A stretch of 36,532 nucleotides of DNA from Limosilactobacillus equigenerosi DSM 18793 = JCM 14505. GTDB taxonomy: Bacteria > Bacillota > Bacilli > Lactobacillales > Lactobacillaceae. The stretch spans positions 1 to 36,532 of the forward strand of contig NZ_BBAS01000014.1 of assembly GCF_001311375.1 (NCBI RefSeq). Reading direction: 5' to 3'. This document shows positions 19,726-28,640 of the stretch, piece after piece (position 1 is the first letter of the stretch; every line of letters begins with the position of its first letter). The notes beneath the pieces were generated by a model that was given only the letters and a program-made list of their open reading frames with translations, was not told where the DNA came from and searched no databases. The position numbers were made by a program, and so were the translations under genes.

Positions 19726-20025
19726 ATGGAAGCAATTTTAAATTTACCGGGACGGACGAGTTTGGCTGTTTACACGCGGGGGCACCGAGTTTTACGCGTG
19801 ATTCGTCACTATGGCCAAATTGGATACGTTTCGTCCAAATTGCATTATTGCATCGTTTATGTAAGTCAAGAGCAAGTTTCGGCGACCGTTAAGGCGTTAG
19901 AATCCCTGCATGACGTGCGGCGGGTAGAACTTTCACCATGGTCAACACTAAATCCGACGGTAACGAGTTTAGCTGAAGTGGGGATTGAAGTCGATGAAGC
20001 ACAAGGAGTAAAGGAATGCGAGTAG
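19726..20025 (+). CDS. ylbG: UPF0298 / DUF2129 family protein (YlbG-like)
   Basis: A 99-residue protein with LAVYTRGHRVLRVIRHYGQIGYVSSKLHYCIVYV and a LESLHDVRRVELSP segment, matching the small YlbG family of unknown function. The gene order ylbG, rsmD (ylbH), coaD, ylbL-like matches B. subtilis. Its ATG abuts the ftsW stop, with AGGAGG inside the ftsW 3' end, and its last 10 bases overlap rsmD, so translation is probably coupled on both sides. Confidence 0.9.
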   Translation: MEAILNLPGRTSLAVYTRGHRVLRVIRHYGQIGYVSSKLHYCIVYVSQEQVSATVKALESLHDVRRVELSPWSTLNPTVTSLAEVGIEVDEAQGVKECE

Positions 20026-20567
20026 TAGCGGGAGAGTTTCGTGGTCGTAAGTTAAATGCGGTTCCTGGGATGGCGACGCGACCAACAACGGATAAAGTTA
20101 AAGAAGCAATTTTTAATATCATTGGTCCCTACTTTAATGGGGGCACGTCCCTCGATTTATTTGCGGGGAGTGGTGGTTTAAGTATTGAAGGGGTATCCCG
20201 CGGGATTGCCCACGCCGTGTTAGTTGATCGGCAGTACCAAGCAATTAAAACGATTCAAACTAATATTGAATTTACTCATCACCCTGAAAAATTTACGGTG
20301 TTGAAACGGGATGCACGCCGAGTGTTAGCTGAATTAGCAAGTCAAGGGACTCAGTTTGATTTAATTTATCTTGATCCACCATATGCTAAGCAACAAATTA
20401 TTGACGATTTAGCTAAGATGCAGGAGTTAAATTTAGTCGCTCCGGGAGCCACGATTGTTTGTGAAACGAATACAGAGGCTAATTTACCGGCTACATTACC
20501 GGGGTTAACTTGTGTTCGGCAAGCTACTTACGGCATTACGGTGGTCACCATTTATCGGGCTGATTAA
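20016..20567 (+). CDS. rsmD: 16S rRNA (guanine(966)-N2)-methyltransferase
   Basis: SAM-dependent methyltransferase that modifies G966 of 16S rRNA during 30S assembly. The 183-residue protein begins MRVVAGEFRGRKL. It has the SAM-binding loop LDLFAGSGG at 46-54 and the catalytic DPPY at 120-123. It overlaps ylbG by 10 bases and has AGGAG upstream. Confidence 0.95.
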   Translation: MRVVAGEFRGRKLNAVPGMATRPTTDKVKEAIFNIIGPYFNGGTSLDLFAGSGGLSIEGVSRGIAHAVLVDRQYQAIKTIQTNIEFTHHPEKFTVLKRDARRVLAELASQGTQFDLIYLDPPYAKQQIIDDLAKMQELNLVAPGATIVCETNTEANLPATLPGLTCVRQATYGITVVTIYRAD

Positions 20568-20584
20568 TAAGGAGGTAAAAGGCG

Positions 20585-21115
20585 ATGAAAGTAGCATTGT
20601 ATCCAGGGTCGTTTGATCCATTAACGCAAGGACATGTTGATTTGATTCAACGGGCGAGTCGTTTGTTTGATCAATTAATTGTCGCCGTCATGAAGAATAC
20701 TAGTAAGCAACCGTTGTTTAGCGTTGAAGAGCGGATTGCCCAAATTGACCGGGCAATTGGTGATTTGCCGAATGTCACGGCGATTGCGGCGGATGGTTTA
20801 ACGGTTACCTTAATGAATCAAGTTGGAGCAGATTATTTGATTCGCGGAATTCGAAATCAAACGGACTTTTTATATGAACGTGACATTGCTACCATGAATC
20901 ATCATTTGGATCCAGAAATTGAAACGGTCTTTTTACTGGCGGATCCGCAATATCAACACTTGTCATCAAGTTTGCTAAAAGAAGTGGCGGCTGCTGGTGG
21001 TGATATTCAAGATTACTTGCCGCAAAACGTCCAATCTGATTTACAAAAAGTGATTCATCAACGGATGATTCAACGCTTACAACGTAAAAATGGAGAGCAA
21101 CATGACGAATCGTAA
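20585..21115 (+). CDS. coaD: Phosphopantetheine adenylyltransferase
   Basis: Transfers AMP from ATP to 4'-phosphopantetheine in coenzyme A synthesis. The 176-residue protein has the nucleotidyltransferase TQGH motif at 14-17 in GSFDPLTQGHVDL, the RGIRNQTDFLYE segment and a C-terminal SSSLLKE motif. A strong AAGGAGG precedes the ATG. Its last 14 bases overlap the start of the following protease gene, as in the ylbH-coaD-ylbL order of related bacteria. Confidence 0.96.
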   Translation: MKVALYPGSFDPLTQGHVDLIQRASRLFDQLIVAVMKNTSKQPLFSVEERIAQIDRAIGDLPNVTAIAADGLTVTLMNQVGADYLIRGIRNQTDFLYERDIATMNHHLDPEIETVFLLADPQYQHLSSSLLKEVAAAGGDIQDYLPQNVQSDLQKVIHQRMIQRLQRKNGEQHDES

Positions 21116-22147
21116 ATTACGACGATATTTTTTTAGCGGCGTTAGCGGGCGTGCTCGCGCTTGGATGGTTCTTTTTATGGCCGCTATCAAGTTATATTGA
21201 AACGCCCGGCACGGCGGATGTTTTAAAAAAAATTATGTCCAAGTGGCCAAGCATCCTGATCAAGCAGCGGGGAGTTACCGGTTAACCTCGGTTTATATGC
21301 AACCAGCTCGTCCGGTAACGTATTTATGGGCTAAGTATTTTAATCCACTAGCAACGATTGAAACGAAGCAAGCCGTGACGGGGGGCCAAAGTAACGCCAC
21401 CTTTAATCGCGTGCAAAGCTTTTATATGCAAAGTGCGATTAACCAGGCGATGGCAGTCGCGTTTCAAGCGGCGCATCGCCCAGTCACTAAAACCTATAAT
21501 GGGATTTACGTGTTGGAAATCCAACCAGATTCCAAATTTAAACAGGCCCTTAAAGTTGGCGATACGATTACCAAAGTTGATGGAAAGCATTTTAATACAG
21601 CCGCGGGGTACCAAAAATATATTGCTCGGCAAGGCTTAGGTCATCGGTTGACGATTACCTATTTACATGCGGGGAAAACGAAGCAAGTTACTAAACCATT
21701 GATTAAAATTGCGACTGGTAAACCGGGCATTGGGATTATTTTAACGGATAATGTGACGGTTAAAACTGATCCAGTGGTTAAGGTTGATCCAGGGCAAATT
21801 GGTGGTCCATCGGCGGGGTTGATGTTTGCCTTACAAATTTATCAACAGGTTTCGGGGGAAGACTTGCGACATGGCCGCGAGATTGCCGGCACTGGGACGA
21901 TTGATGCCAAGGGCCGGGTCGGTGAAATTGGGGGATTGACAAAAAAGTCGTTGCCGCTCACCGGGCAGGCGCCACGATTTTCTTTGCCCCATATGTAAAA
22001 CCAACGAAAACAATTTTAAAATATGAAGAACATCATCAAACCAATTACCAATTGGCTAAGCGGACGGCGCAAAAATATGCCCCTGGCATGAAGGTCGTAC
22101 CGGTAAAAACTTTTGATGACGCAGTTAATTATCTTCGGACACATTAA
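21102..22147 (+). CDS. SepM/YlbL-type PDZ-Lon membrane protease (three apparent frameshifts)
   Basis: Membrane-anchored serine protease with PDZ and Lon-type catalytic domains. Relatives process competence peptide (SepM) or degrade a cell-division inhibitor (YlbL). The restored product is about 348 residues. It has an N-terminal helix (LAALAGVLALGWFFLWPL), a PDZ domain around GIYVLEIQPDSKF, then GGPSAGLMFAL with catalytic Ser237 and GGLTKKVVAA with Lys282, spaced as expected for a Ser-Lys dyad. Frames are joined at T7 21128-21134 (six needed), A8 21225-21232 (nine needed) and A6 21941-21946 (seven needed). The start overlaps coaD. Confidence 0.9.
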
Positions 22148-22150
22148 AAA

Positions 22151-22187
22151 AAACGAGTTTGAATCAATTTGGTTCAAACTCGTTTAC
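22151..22187. terminator. Intrinsic terminator after the SepM-like gene
   Basis: A perfect 13-bp stem, AAACGAGTTTGAA (22151-22163) with TTCAAACTCGTTT (22173-22185), begins 3 bases after the stop codon. Confidence 0.85.
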
Positions 22188-22217
22188 GTGTATTTAATGA
22201 GTAGGAGGTAATGGATA

Positions 22218-22845
22218 ATGAAGCAATGGCAAGATGTCCAAACTTTGATGTTACAATTTTTTTAACCACCATCGGCGCCAAGTGATAATTAGTCTAACTT
22301 TGGTCGTGGTTCTCGGTGGGTGGATGTTAACACATTGGCCCGCGGCGGATGAGTCATCACAAATGGCGACTAATTCAAGCCCGGTCATCAAAAGCGGGTC
22401 CACGGAGACCAATAATCATCGAGGCGTGACGGTGGATGTAAAAGGCGCGGTGAAACAACCTGGTGTTTACACGTTAAAACATGGTGCGCGGATTCAAGAA
22501 GCCTTGAAGCAAGCTGGGGGACCGCTACCCACCGCGGATATGCGACAAGTTAATTTAGCCAAGCAGGTAACTGATCAACAAATGGTCTATATTCCGGCCC
22601 AAGGGGAAGTTCAGACCACGGCTGGTTTGGCTAATGCAAACGAATCGAGTCAAGCCATCGTTAATCTGAATACGGCGACCAAAGAACAACTACTTACTTT
22701 GACCGGAATTGGAGATAAAAAGGCTGATCAAATTTTGGCGTATCGCCAACAACATGGGGAATTTAAACAAGTTGAGGATTTGAAAAATGTGGATGGCTTT
22801 GGGGATAAAACCGTGGCTAAGTTAAAGGACTCGCTGGCGGTTTAA
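22218..22845 (+). CDS. comEA: Competence DNA receptor ComEA (apparent frameshift)
   Basis: Membrane-bound double-stranded DNA receptor for natural transformation. The restored length is 208 residues: an N-terminal cytoplasmic stretch, a membrane anchor (ISLTLVVVLGGWML), a Ser/Thr/Asn-rich linker, an SLBB domain (VTVDVKGAVKQPGVYTL), and a C-terminal helix-hairpin-helix DNA-binding domain (VNLNTATKEQLLTLTGIGDKKA). The seven-T run 22257-22263 must be six to read LQFFNHHRRQV. I choose ATG 22218, 9 bases after AGGAGG and in the restored frame. comEC follows after 3 bases. Confidence 0.92.
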
Positions 22846-22848
22846 CAG

Positions 22849-25099
22849 ATGGTTAAGTATCGATGGCTGTGGTTAGCGGCCGGGTTAAATTGCTTCAGTG
22901 CCCTGATTGTATGGCATCAGTGGTGGTGGCTCATTGGATTGGTTGGCTGTGTCGTTCAATATGTGCGTTTTACCGATATTCGGTGGTGGTTGCTTGGCGT
23001 GGTGGTGGCCGTGATCGTAGGGGGACGGGCGACGCAATTAGCTAACTGTTATTATCAAATTCCGCCCGTTCGCACGCAAGTAACTCAGACGGTTCGGGTA
23101 TTGCCGGATCAATGGCAAGTGAATGGTAATTTTGCCCAGGCAATTGGAACCGTTAAGCATCATCAATATTTAATTCGCTTGCGGTTGCAAACGCGCCAGG
23201 AACAACAGACGTTACAACATTTGACCACGCCCGTTCAAGTGACGGTGACAGGAAAGCAATTACCAATTGCGCCGGCGACGAATTTTAATGCTTTTGACCG
23301 CCGCTTTTGGTATGCGACCCAAGGGATAAACTGTCAAGTGACTGGTCGAATCAAGCAAATGTCACGCCAATCAGCTAGCAAGGTAGCGTACCTTCATCAA
23401 CTCCGCACGCAATTAGGTCAACGGTTTGCATGCTTACCGCAGCCGTTAGCGGGTTATGCCCAACGGATTTTATTGGGATTAAAAGATGCGACGTTAGCAC
23501 CGCAAATGACGACGGCCAAACAACTGGGAATTGTCCATTTATTTTGTTTGTCGGGTTTACATGTGAATGTGCTGTGTCAGGGGTTAGCCAGGGGCGCTAA
23601 GTGGTTACGCTGTCCGAAGATATTAATTACGCTTTTACAGTTGATTTTCTTGCCTATTTACTGGGTGCTTGGGGGTGGGGCAGTTAGTTTAAGTCGGGCC
23701 GTTTTAATGGCGGAATTAAAACTCCTGCCAAGGAAACGGTGGCAGTTACCACTTGATCCGTGGGGGACCACGTTGGTTTTGGTTACTTGTTGGCAACCAA
23801 GTGTCTTGATGACGTTAGGGGGGCAATTGAGTTTTTTTATTATCATTTGTATTAGGATATTTTAAATTTAAATCGCCCGTCGAAAGTGCGAGTTTTATTG
23901 GTTTGGTGAGTTTAGGGCCGCTATTACATAGTGTTTATGAAGTTAATCTGCTCAGTTTTATTATCAATTACCTAATGATTCCGGTATTCGAACGCTTTAT
24001 GTTACCTGCTATTGTGGTAGCAGTGCTAACCCAAGGGTGGCTTCCTTGGATTGGTCAATGGGTGAACAGCAGTTTAAAACTAATTGATCAAGGACTATTA
24101 GCGTTAACGACGTTTCCCGGGGAAATCCACTTTGGCAAAATTGGGGTCCTAATGACGATTATCGTGACTTTGTTAACGTTAGTGGCGTTAGAAAAACGGC
24201 AATTTGCTTGGTGGGGAATTGTGTTAATGTGTTATAGTGGATTATACGTAATGATTCACTGCCCATTAAGCGGTGAAGTGACCTTTGTTGATATCGGTCA
24301 AGGAGATAGTATTTTAATTCGGGAACCCTTTAATCGGCGGGTAATGCTAATTGATACCGGCGGCCAACTTAGGTTTCCTCAACCCCGCTGGGCGCAAGGT
24401 ACGTTTACGACGGATGCTGCCCAACAAGCCACCGTTAACTATTTAAAGAGTTTGGGAATCCATCGCCTCGATGTGGTCTGGCTAACGCATAGTGATGTTG
24501 ATCATATTGGTTACTTACCACGGATTACGCATGATTTAGCGGTGCGACAAGTCGTCGTGCCCGCCGGAATGGAAAAATTAACCAAATTTCGGCAACGGGT
24601 ACCGGCGCGGATTCCAGTGCTACCAGTTACGACGCAAGTTAAATTACCGGTCGCCGAGTTAAAATTGTTAGCGCCAGTTCAACCTGGACATGCCAAAAAT
24701 GAAGATTCATTGGTTTTGTGGGGGCAATTTGGTAATTATCGCTACTTATTCACTGGTGATTTACCAATGAGTGGTGAGCGGCAAATATTGCAACGCTATC
24801 CAGGCCTGCAAGCGACCGTTTTAAAATTAGGTCATCATGGTAGCCGGACATCAAGTAGCGAAGAATTTTTAGCGGCCGTCCAACCTAAATTTGGTATCAT
24901 TTCGGCTGGCCGGCATAATCGGTATGGGCATCCGCATCAAGCGACATTGGATCGGTTAGCTGCCCAACAAGTTAAGCCCTTATCGACCCAACAATATGGC
25001 ATGATTCGCTTCCGCTATCGAGGCCGTCAGACTCAATTAACAACGAAATTACATGGAGATGAAACATTTTGGATATCCCAACCCTCAAACAACAATTAA
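22849..25099 (+). CDS. comEC: DNA uptake channel ComEC/Rec2 (apparent frameshift)
   Basis: Polytopic channel that carries single-stranded DNA across the membrane in transformation. The restored length is about 749 residues. The N-terminal part has membrane helices and a DUF4131-like soluble region. The competence domain contains LGIVHLFCLSGLHVN and a stretch of helices. The C-terminal metallo-beta-lactamase-like domain begins VTFVDIGQGDSILI, with THSDVDHIG at about 546-554 and LGHHGSRTS. The seven-T run 23832-23838 must be six to give LSFLLSFVLGYFKFK. Its end overlaps holA by 31 bases. With comEA this suggests transformation capacity, at least ancestrally. Confidence 0.93.
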
Positions 25100-26096
25100 A
25101 AACGGCTTCGACCGCCCAAGTTTATTTAGTCCTGGGGACGCAAAGTGAATTGCAAAATGAGGCGCGACAAGCTTTCTTAACGTTAATTCCGGAAGAAGAA
25201 CGCGTGATGAATGTGGCATCCTTTGATTTAGAAGAAACGCCACTTGCGACCGCCTTAGCCGATGCCAAAGCTGCGCCGTTTTTTTGGTGAACGGCGGCTG
25301 GTCTTTTTACAAAAACCGAGTTTTTTTAACGGGGAGCACAAGTCGCGGGAGTTTGAAACAGGATCCGGCGCTACTGCAAGATTATTTAGCGCATCCCGAA
25401 TTGAACACGACGTTGGTTTTATTAGCACCATATGAAAAACTCGATGGGCGGAAAGCGGTCACTAAAGCTCTGAAAAAAGTGGCGGTGGAGGTTAGTGCGG
25501 CGCCACTAGCCGAAAGACAAGCCCGTTTAGCGATTGAACAACGCGCTCAAGTTCAAGGGTTTCACTTTGAGTCTGGGGCGATGGATGAGTTGGTTAAACG
25601 AACGAATGCTGATTACGGTCAAATGATGAATTATTTAAGTTCGTTGCTGCTCTATGCGCATGATGAAGAAGTAATTACCAAAGCGGCCGTTGCCGGACTG
25701 GTTCCACAATCATTAGATGAGAATGTCTTTGATTTGGTGCAAGCCGTATTACAACGTCGCCAAGGGCAGGCGATGGATTTGTATCAACAATTAATTGCTG
25801 CTCAACAACAGCCCTTGCAAATTAATGCGGTTTTAGTGAGTCAGTTTCGGTTATTGATTCAAGTTAAAATCTTGGCGCAACGGGGGCTAAGTGAAAGTAC
25901 CATTACGAAACAATTAAAGGTTCATCCGTATCGGGTTAAATTAGCGTTGCAAACCGTTCGGCAATATCAATTGGCAGCCTTGTTTAAAGCGCAAATGGGG
26001 TTAGTGACGACTGAACAGCAATTGAAGTCGACAACTCGTGATCCAGAACTTTTATTTCAGATGTTTCTCTTACAATTTAGTCGGCAAGCGCAATAA
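25069..26096 (+). CDS. holA: DNA polymerase III delta subunit (two apparent frameshifts)
   Basis: Clamp-loader subunit that opens the beta clamp. The restored length is about 341 residues, normal for HolA. The N-terminal part reads VYLVLGTQSELQNEARQAF, then LVLLAPYEKLDGRKAVTKALKK, and the C-terminal collar region ends FQMFLLQFSRQAQ. The start is TTG 25069 with a GGAG site inside the comEC 3' end. Two seven-T runs, 25279-25285 and 25321-25327, must each be six, reading APFFGERRLVFLQKPSFLTG. holA is essential where tested, so real disruption is unlikely. The comEA-comEC-holA order is common in Firmicutes. Confidence 0.93.
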
Positions 26097-26100
26097 ACAA

Positions 26101-26138
26101 AAAAAACCACGCAACTAAAATTTAGTTGCGTGGTTTTT
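26101..26138. terminator. Bidirectional terminator between holA and rpsT
   Basis: ACCACGCAACTAAA pairs with TTTAGTTGCGTGGT, flanked by A and T runs. It serves convergent holA and rpsT. Confidence 0.92.
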
Positions 26139-26157
26139 AAATATTGGTGAACGCACA

Positions 26158-26412
26158 TTACTTAGCGTAACGAGCGGCTAAACGTGACTTGTCACGAGCG
26201 GCCTTGTTAGCCTTGATTAAACCCTTTGAGTGAGCCCGATCAATAGCTGAGACAGCGTTCTTGTAAAGTTCTTCAAGGTTGTCGGCTCCGGCGAGCTTAG
26301 CCTTGTCAAACTTCTTAATTGCAGTCCGCATAGCACTCATTTGTGATGAGTTACGAGCAGCTGCCTTTTCATTTACACGTACACGTTCGATAGCTGACTT
26401 GATGATTGGCAT
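26158..26412 (-). CDS. rpsT: 30S ribosomal protein S20
   Basis: An 84-residue, Lys/Arg/Ala-rich helical primary binder of 16S rRNA. It begins [20 protein letters not shown] and ends [14 protein letters not shown]. An in-frame ATG 15 bases further upstream is possible, but the family starts at MPIIKSA and a GGAGGTGA site lies 6 bases before ATG 26412. It is convergent with holA and divergent from rpsO. Confidence 0.97.
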   Translation of the reverse strand: MPIIKSAIERVRVNEKAAARNSSQMSAMRTAIKKFDKAKLAGADNLEELYKNAVSAIDRAHSKGLIKANKAARDKSRLAARYAK

Positions 26413-26468
26413 GAATTTCACCTCCATTTGTTGGTTTTAAGTTGACCAGATTTTTTTCAACGTATTTC

Positions 26469-26497
26469 ATTATACCGAACTGCAAGGTTGAATGCAA
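26469..26497 (-). promoter_or_regulatory. Promoter for rpsT
   Basis: On the minus strand TTGCAT (26492-26497) and a perfect TATAAT (26469-26474) are separated by 17 bases. The leader would be about 50 bases. Confidence 0.75.
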
Positions 26498-26530
26498 TAC
26501 TTCACCAGCCAAGTTTATGATGAGTTTTAC

Positions 26531-26559
26531 TTGCGCATTATTAGGCAATCTAGTATATT
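26531..26559 (+). promoter_or_regulatory. Promoter for rpsO
   Basis: TTGCGC (26531-26536) and TATATT (26554-26559) with 17 bases between. It predicts a leader of about 100 bases before the rpsO ATG. Confidence 0.7.
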
Positions 26560-26565
26560 AGAGTA

Positions 26566-26660
26566 GTTGTAATAACAACTAACCCTTTCTCGGTTTAACG
26601 ATCCTCACCGACGTTTTACCTAGAATCGGGTATTTTCAAATTTTGAAAGGTGGGTAAATA
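26566..26660 (+). promoter_or_regulatory. Structured rpsO leader, candidate S15 autoregulatory element
   Basis: CCTTTC (26584-26589) can pair with GAAAGG (26645-26650), which is the rpsO ribosome site. The helix would enclose two smaller hairpins: TCGGT/ACCGA (26590-26594 with 26607-26611) and TACC/GGTA (26617-26620 with 26629-26632). The result is a three-way junction, a shape S15 binds in 16S rRNA. A competing hairpin, TTTCAA/TTGAAA (about 26634-26648), also involves the ribosome site. The pairing was drawn by eye. Confidence 0.5.
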
Positions 26661-26665
26661 GTATT

Positions 26666-26935
26666 ATGGCTATTTCAAAGGAACGTAAGAACGAAATCAT
26701 CAAGGAATACGCAACGCACGAAGGTGACACGGGTTCAACTCAAGTGCAAGTTGCTGTCTTGACGGCTGACATTAACGAATTGAACGAACACATTCGTGTT
26801 CACAAGCATGACTTCCACTCACAACGTGGGTTAATGAAGAAGATCGGTCACCGTCGTAACTTGTTAGCATACTTACGTCGGACGGACGTCCAAGCTTACC
26901 GTGAATTAATCAAGTGTCTTGGTTTACGTCGGTAA
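26666..26935 (+). CDS. rpsO: 30S ribosomal protein S15
   Basis: An 89-residue primary 16S rRNA binder. It begins [24 protein letters not shown] and contains the RNA-binding [11 protein letters not shown] and [10 protein letters not shown] segments. The C-terminus reads [10 protein letters not shown] where Ser is usual in place of Cys, a conservative change. AAAGGTGG lies upstream. S15 often represses its own translation, which fits the structured leader. Confidence 0.97.
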   Translation: MAISKERKNEIIKEYATHEGDTGSTQVQVAVLTADINELNEHIRVHKHDFHSQRGLMKKIGHRRNLLAYLRRTDVQAYRELIKCLGLRR

Positions 26936-26960
26936 TCAAAAATTCAATATCACGAATTTT

Positions 26961-26998
26961 ACAGGTCTGGGAAGTTATTTCCTTGGCCTGTTTTTTAT
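26961..26998 (+). terminator. Intrinsic terminator after rpsO
   Basis: ACAGG...GGAA pairs with TTCC...CCTGT, followed by six T and more T-rich sequence. Confidence 0.88.
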
Positions 26999-27021
26999 TT
27001 TCTTAAAAGTTCAATTTCACT

Positions 27022-27050
27022 TTGACATATATATCGATATCGAGTAAGAT
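27022..27050 (+). promoter_or_regulatory. Strong promoter for gshA with palindrome in the spacer
   Basis: A perfect TTGACA (27022-27027) and TAAGAT (27045-27050) lie 17 bases apart. The spacer holds overlapping perfect palindromes, ATATCGATAT (27031-27040) and TCGATATCGA (27034-27043), which could be a repressor or activator site. Confidence 0.75.
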
Positions 27051-27102
27051 AAATTAAAATTCGATTAAAAACAGATTAAGTTTGATTGGGAGGAAGCGAA
27101 AA

Positions 27103-28469
27103 ATGTTTAGTCAAATTGGACAAACAATTTTTGAAAACGAAGTCGTTGCTCAAACTTCGGATTTTAATATGGGACTGGAAGTCGAAATGCATCGGGCTAG
27201 TAATCAAGGATGGATTAGTGAAGCGCCGACGCCGGCAGGAATTCGCTCGATAGTCCGTGGATTACGAAGGACTTTACGGAAACGATGACCGAAGTCGTGA
27301 CGCCGGCAGCAAGTAACTCCCGGGATGCCATTCATTATTTATATAGTATTCAAAATGCGCTTCGTGGTTCGTTAGCGCCGGGCGAAGTATTATGGCCGTT
27401 GTCAATGCCACCAGTTTTCGATGATCCGGACAAAATTGAAATTGCCTATACAACACCTAAGAAACACGCGTATTTAGAAGGGGTATTAGCCAATATGGGG
27501 CGGGTGAATAAAGGTTTGCCATGTGGTGCCCATATTAGTTTGAGTATTGATGATCGGGTGGTTAATTTAATTTGGAATCAATTAAGTGATCAATTTGCTA
27601 GTAAGGTGGAATTGAAAAATCATTTGTACATTTTATTAGCCCAAGGATTCTTGCGCTATCGGTGGGTATTGACGTATTTATTCGGGGCCTCACCAGTCGC
27701 TGAAGCCGGCTACTTTGATGCCAGTGATGATCAACCAACGCATCCAGTCCGTTGTTTACGGCAAAGTCATTATGGCTTTGATATGGCGTATCGAGGTGAT
27801 TATTCAACAGTGCAAAGTTATGTTGATCGAATTGAAGCCGGGGTAGCTGATGGGTCAATTATTGATACCGCCCAATTCCATGGCGCAATTCGGTTGAAGA
27901 GCCGAGGGAAATTACATGATATGGCCACGGATGGGGTTGATTACATTGAATTACGGATGCTTGATTTAGATCCGTTTGCGACGACCGGAATTCGCTTAGC
28001 CACCTTGTATTTCTTACGGATTATGTCGAGGTACTTTATTATGACGAGTGGGTTACCGACCAAGGAAGTTAATAAGGTGATTGCGCGTGCCGATGCGATG
28101 CAAGAAACCGTGGCGACGGAAGACCCAAGTGCCATACTGCTTTTGAAGCAGAAGGGTTGGCCTTTTTTAAATCAGCTTTATCGCTTTGCCAATCAAATTC
28201 AATTGGGACCAGAATACCTAGAAGCATTAGAAGAAATGATCGATCGCTTTGAAAACCCAACCAAGACGTTGAGTGGTCAATTAGTACAACATTTAGTGGA
28301 TGGTTCATTATTAGCATATGTGCAAAAACGTGCTAATCATTATCAAGACGGTGCCTTAATGTCAATTCAGCATTTTAATGGGTTTGAAGATATGCAAACA
28401 CCATTATCAGCGGAAGATTTAAAGAACAATTTATTCCGGGGCAGTTATGAACCAAGTGGATTAGCTTAA
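27103..28469 (+). CDS. gshA: Glutamate-cysteine ligase family protein (apparent frameshift)
   Basis: Expected to join Glu and Cys with ATP to give gamma-glutamylcysteine. The restored length is 455 residues. MGLEVEMHRASNQGWISEAPTP near the N-terminus, RGSLAPGEVLWPLSMPP, and YIELRMLDLDPFATTGI fit the family, and the length fits a single-domain GshA rather than the bifunctional GshAB fusion. One base is missing near 27250; with it the frame reads RSNSPWITKDFTETMTEVV. GGGAGGAAG precedes ATG 27103. It is monocistronic between a strong promoter and a terminator, with no glutathione synthetase next to it. The true product could be another gamma-glutamyl amide. Confidence 0.8.
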
Positions 28470-28474
28470 TTATG

Positions 28475-28514
28475 AATCGGATTCGTGGTTAATACCGGCG
28501 AATCCGATTTTTAT
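28475..28514 (+). terminator. Intrinsic terminator after gshA
   Basis: AATCGGATTCG (28475-28485) pairs with CGAATCCGATT (28499-28509), followed by T-rich sequence. Confidence 0.9.
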
Positions 28515-28537
28515 TAATGCTTAATCGAGGAAGATTA

Positions 28538-28546
28538 TGGTAAGAT
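28538..28546 (+). promoter_or_regulatory. Extended -10 promoter for rnjB
   Basis: TGG-TAAGAT lies 94 bases before the rnjB start. A second possible start (TTGACC 28586-28591 with TACAAT 28611-28616) has a long 19-base spacer. Confidence 0.5.
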
Positions 28547-28640
28547 AGAAACTAGTTAGTTCAAGGATTAAAAATAAATTCCCGTTTGACCACCGGTTGA
28601 ATGAGGTATTTACAATTGAATAAAATTTAAAGGAGTAACT

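Noticed and set aside
22218-25099. Decayed competence genes (comEA and comEC as true pseudogenes)
   Set aside because: Each has a single indel in a seven-T run, the same error seen in essential genes of this window, and both read cleanly otherwise.
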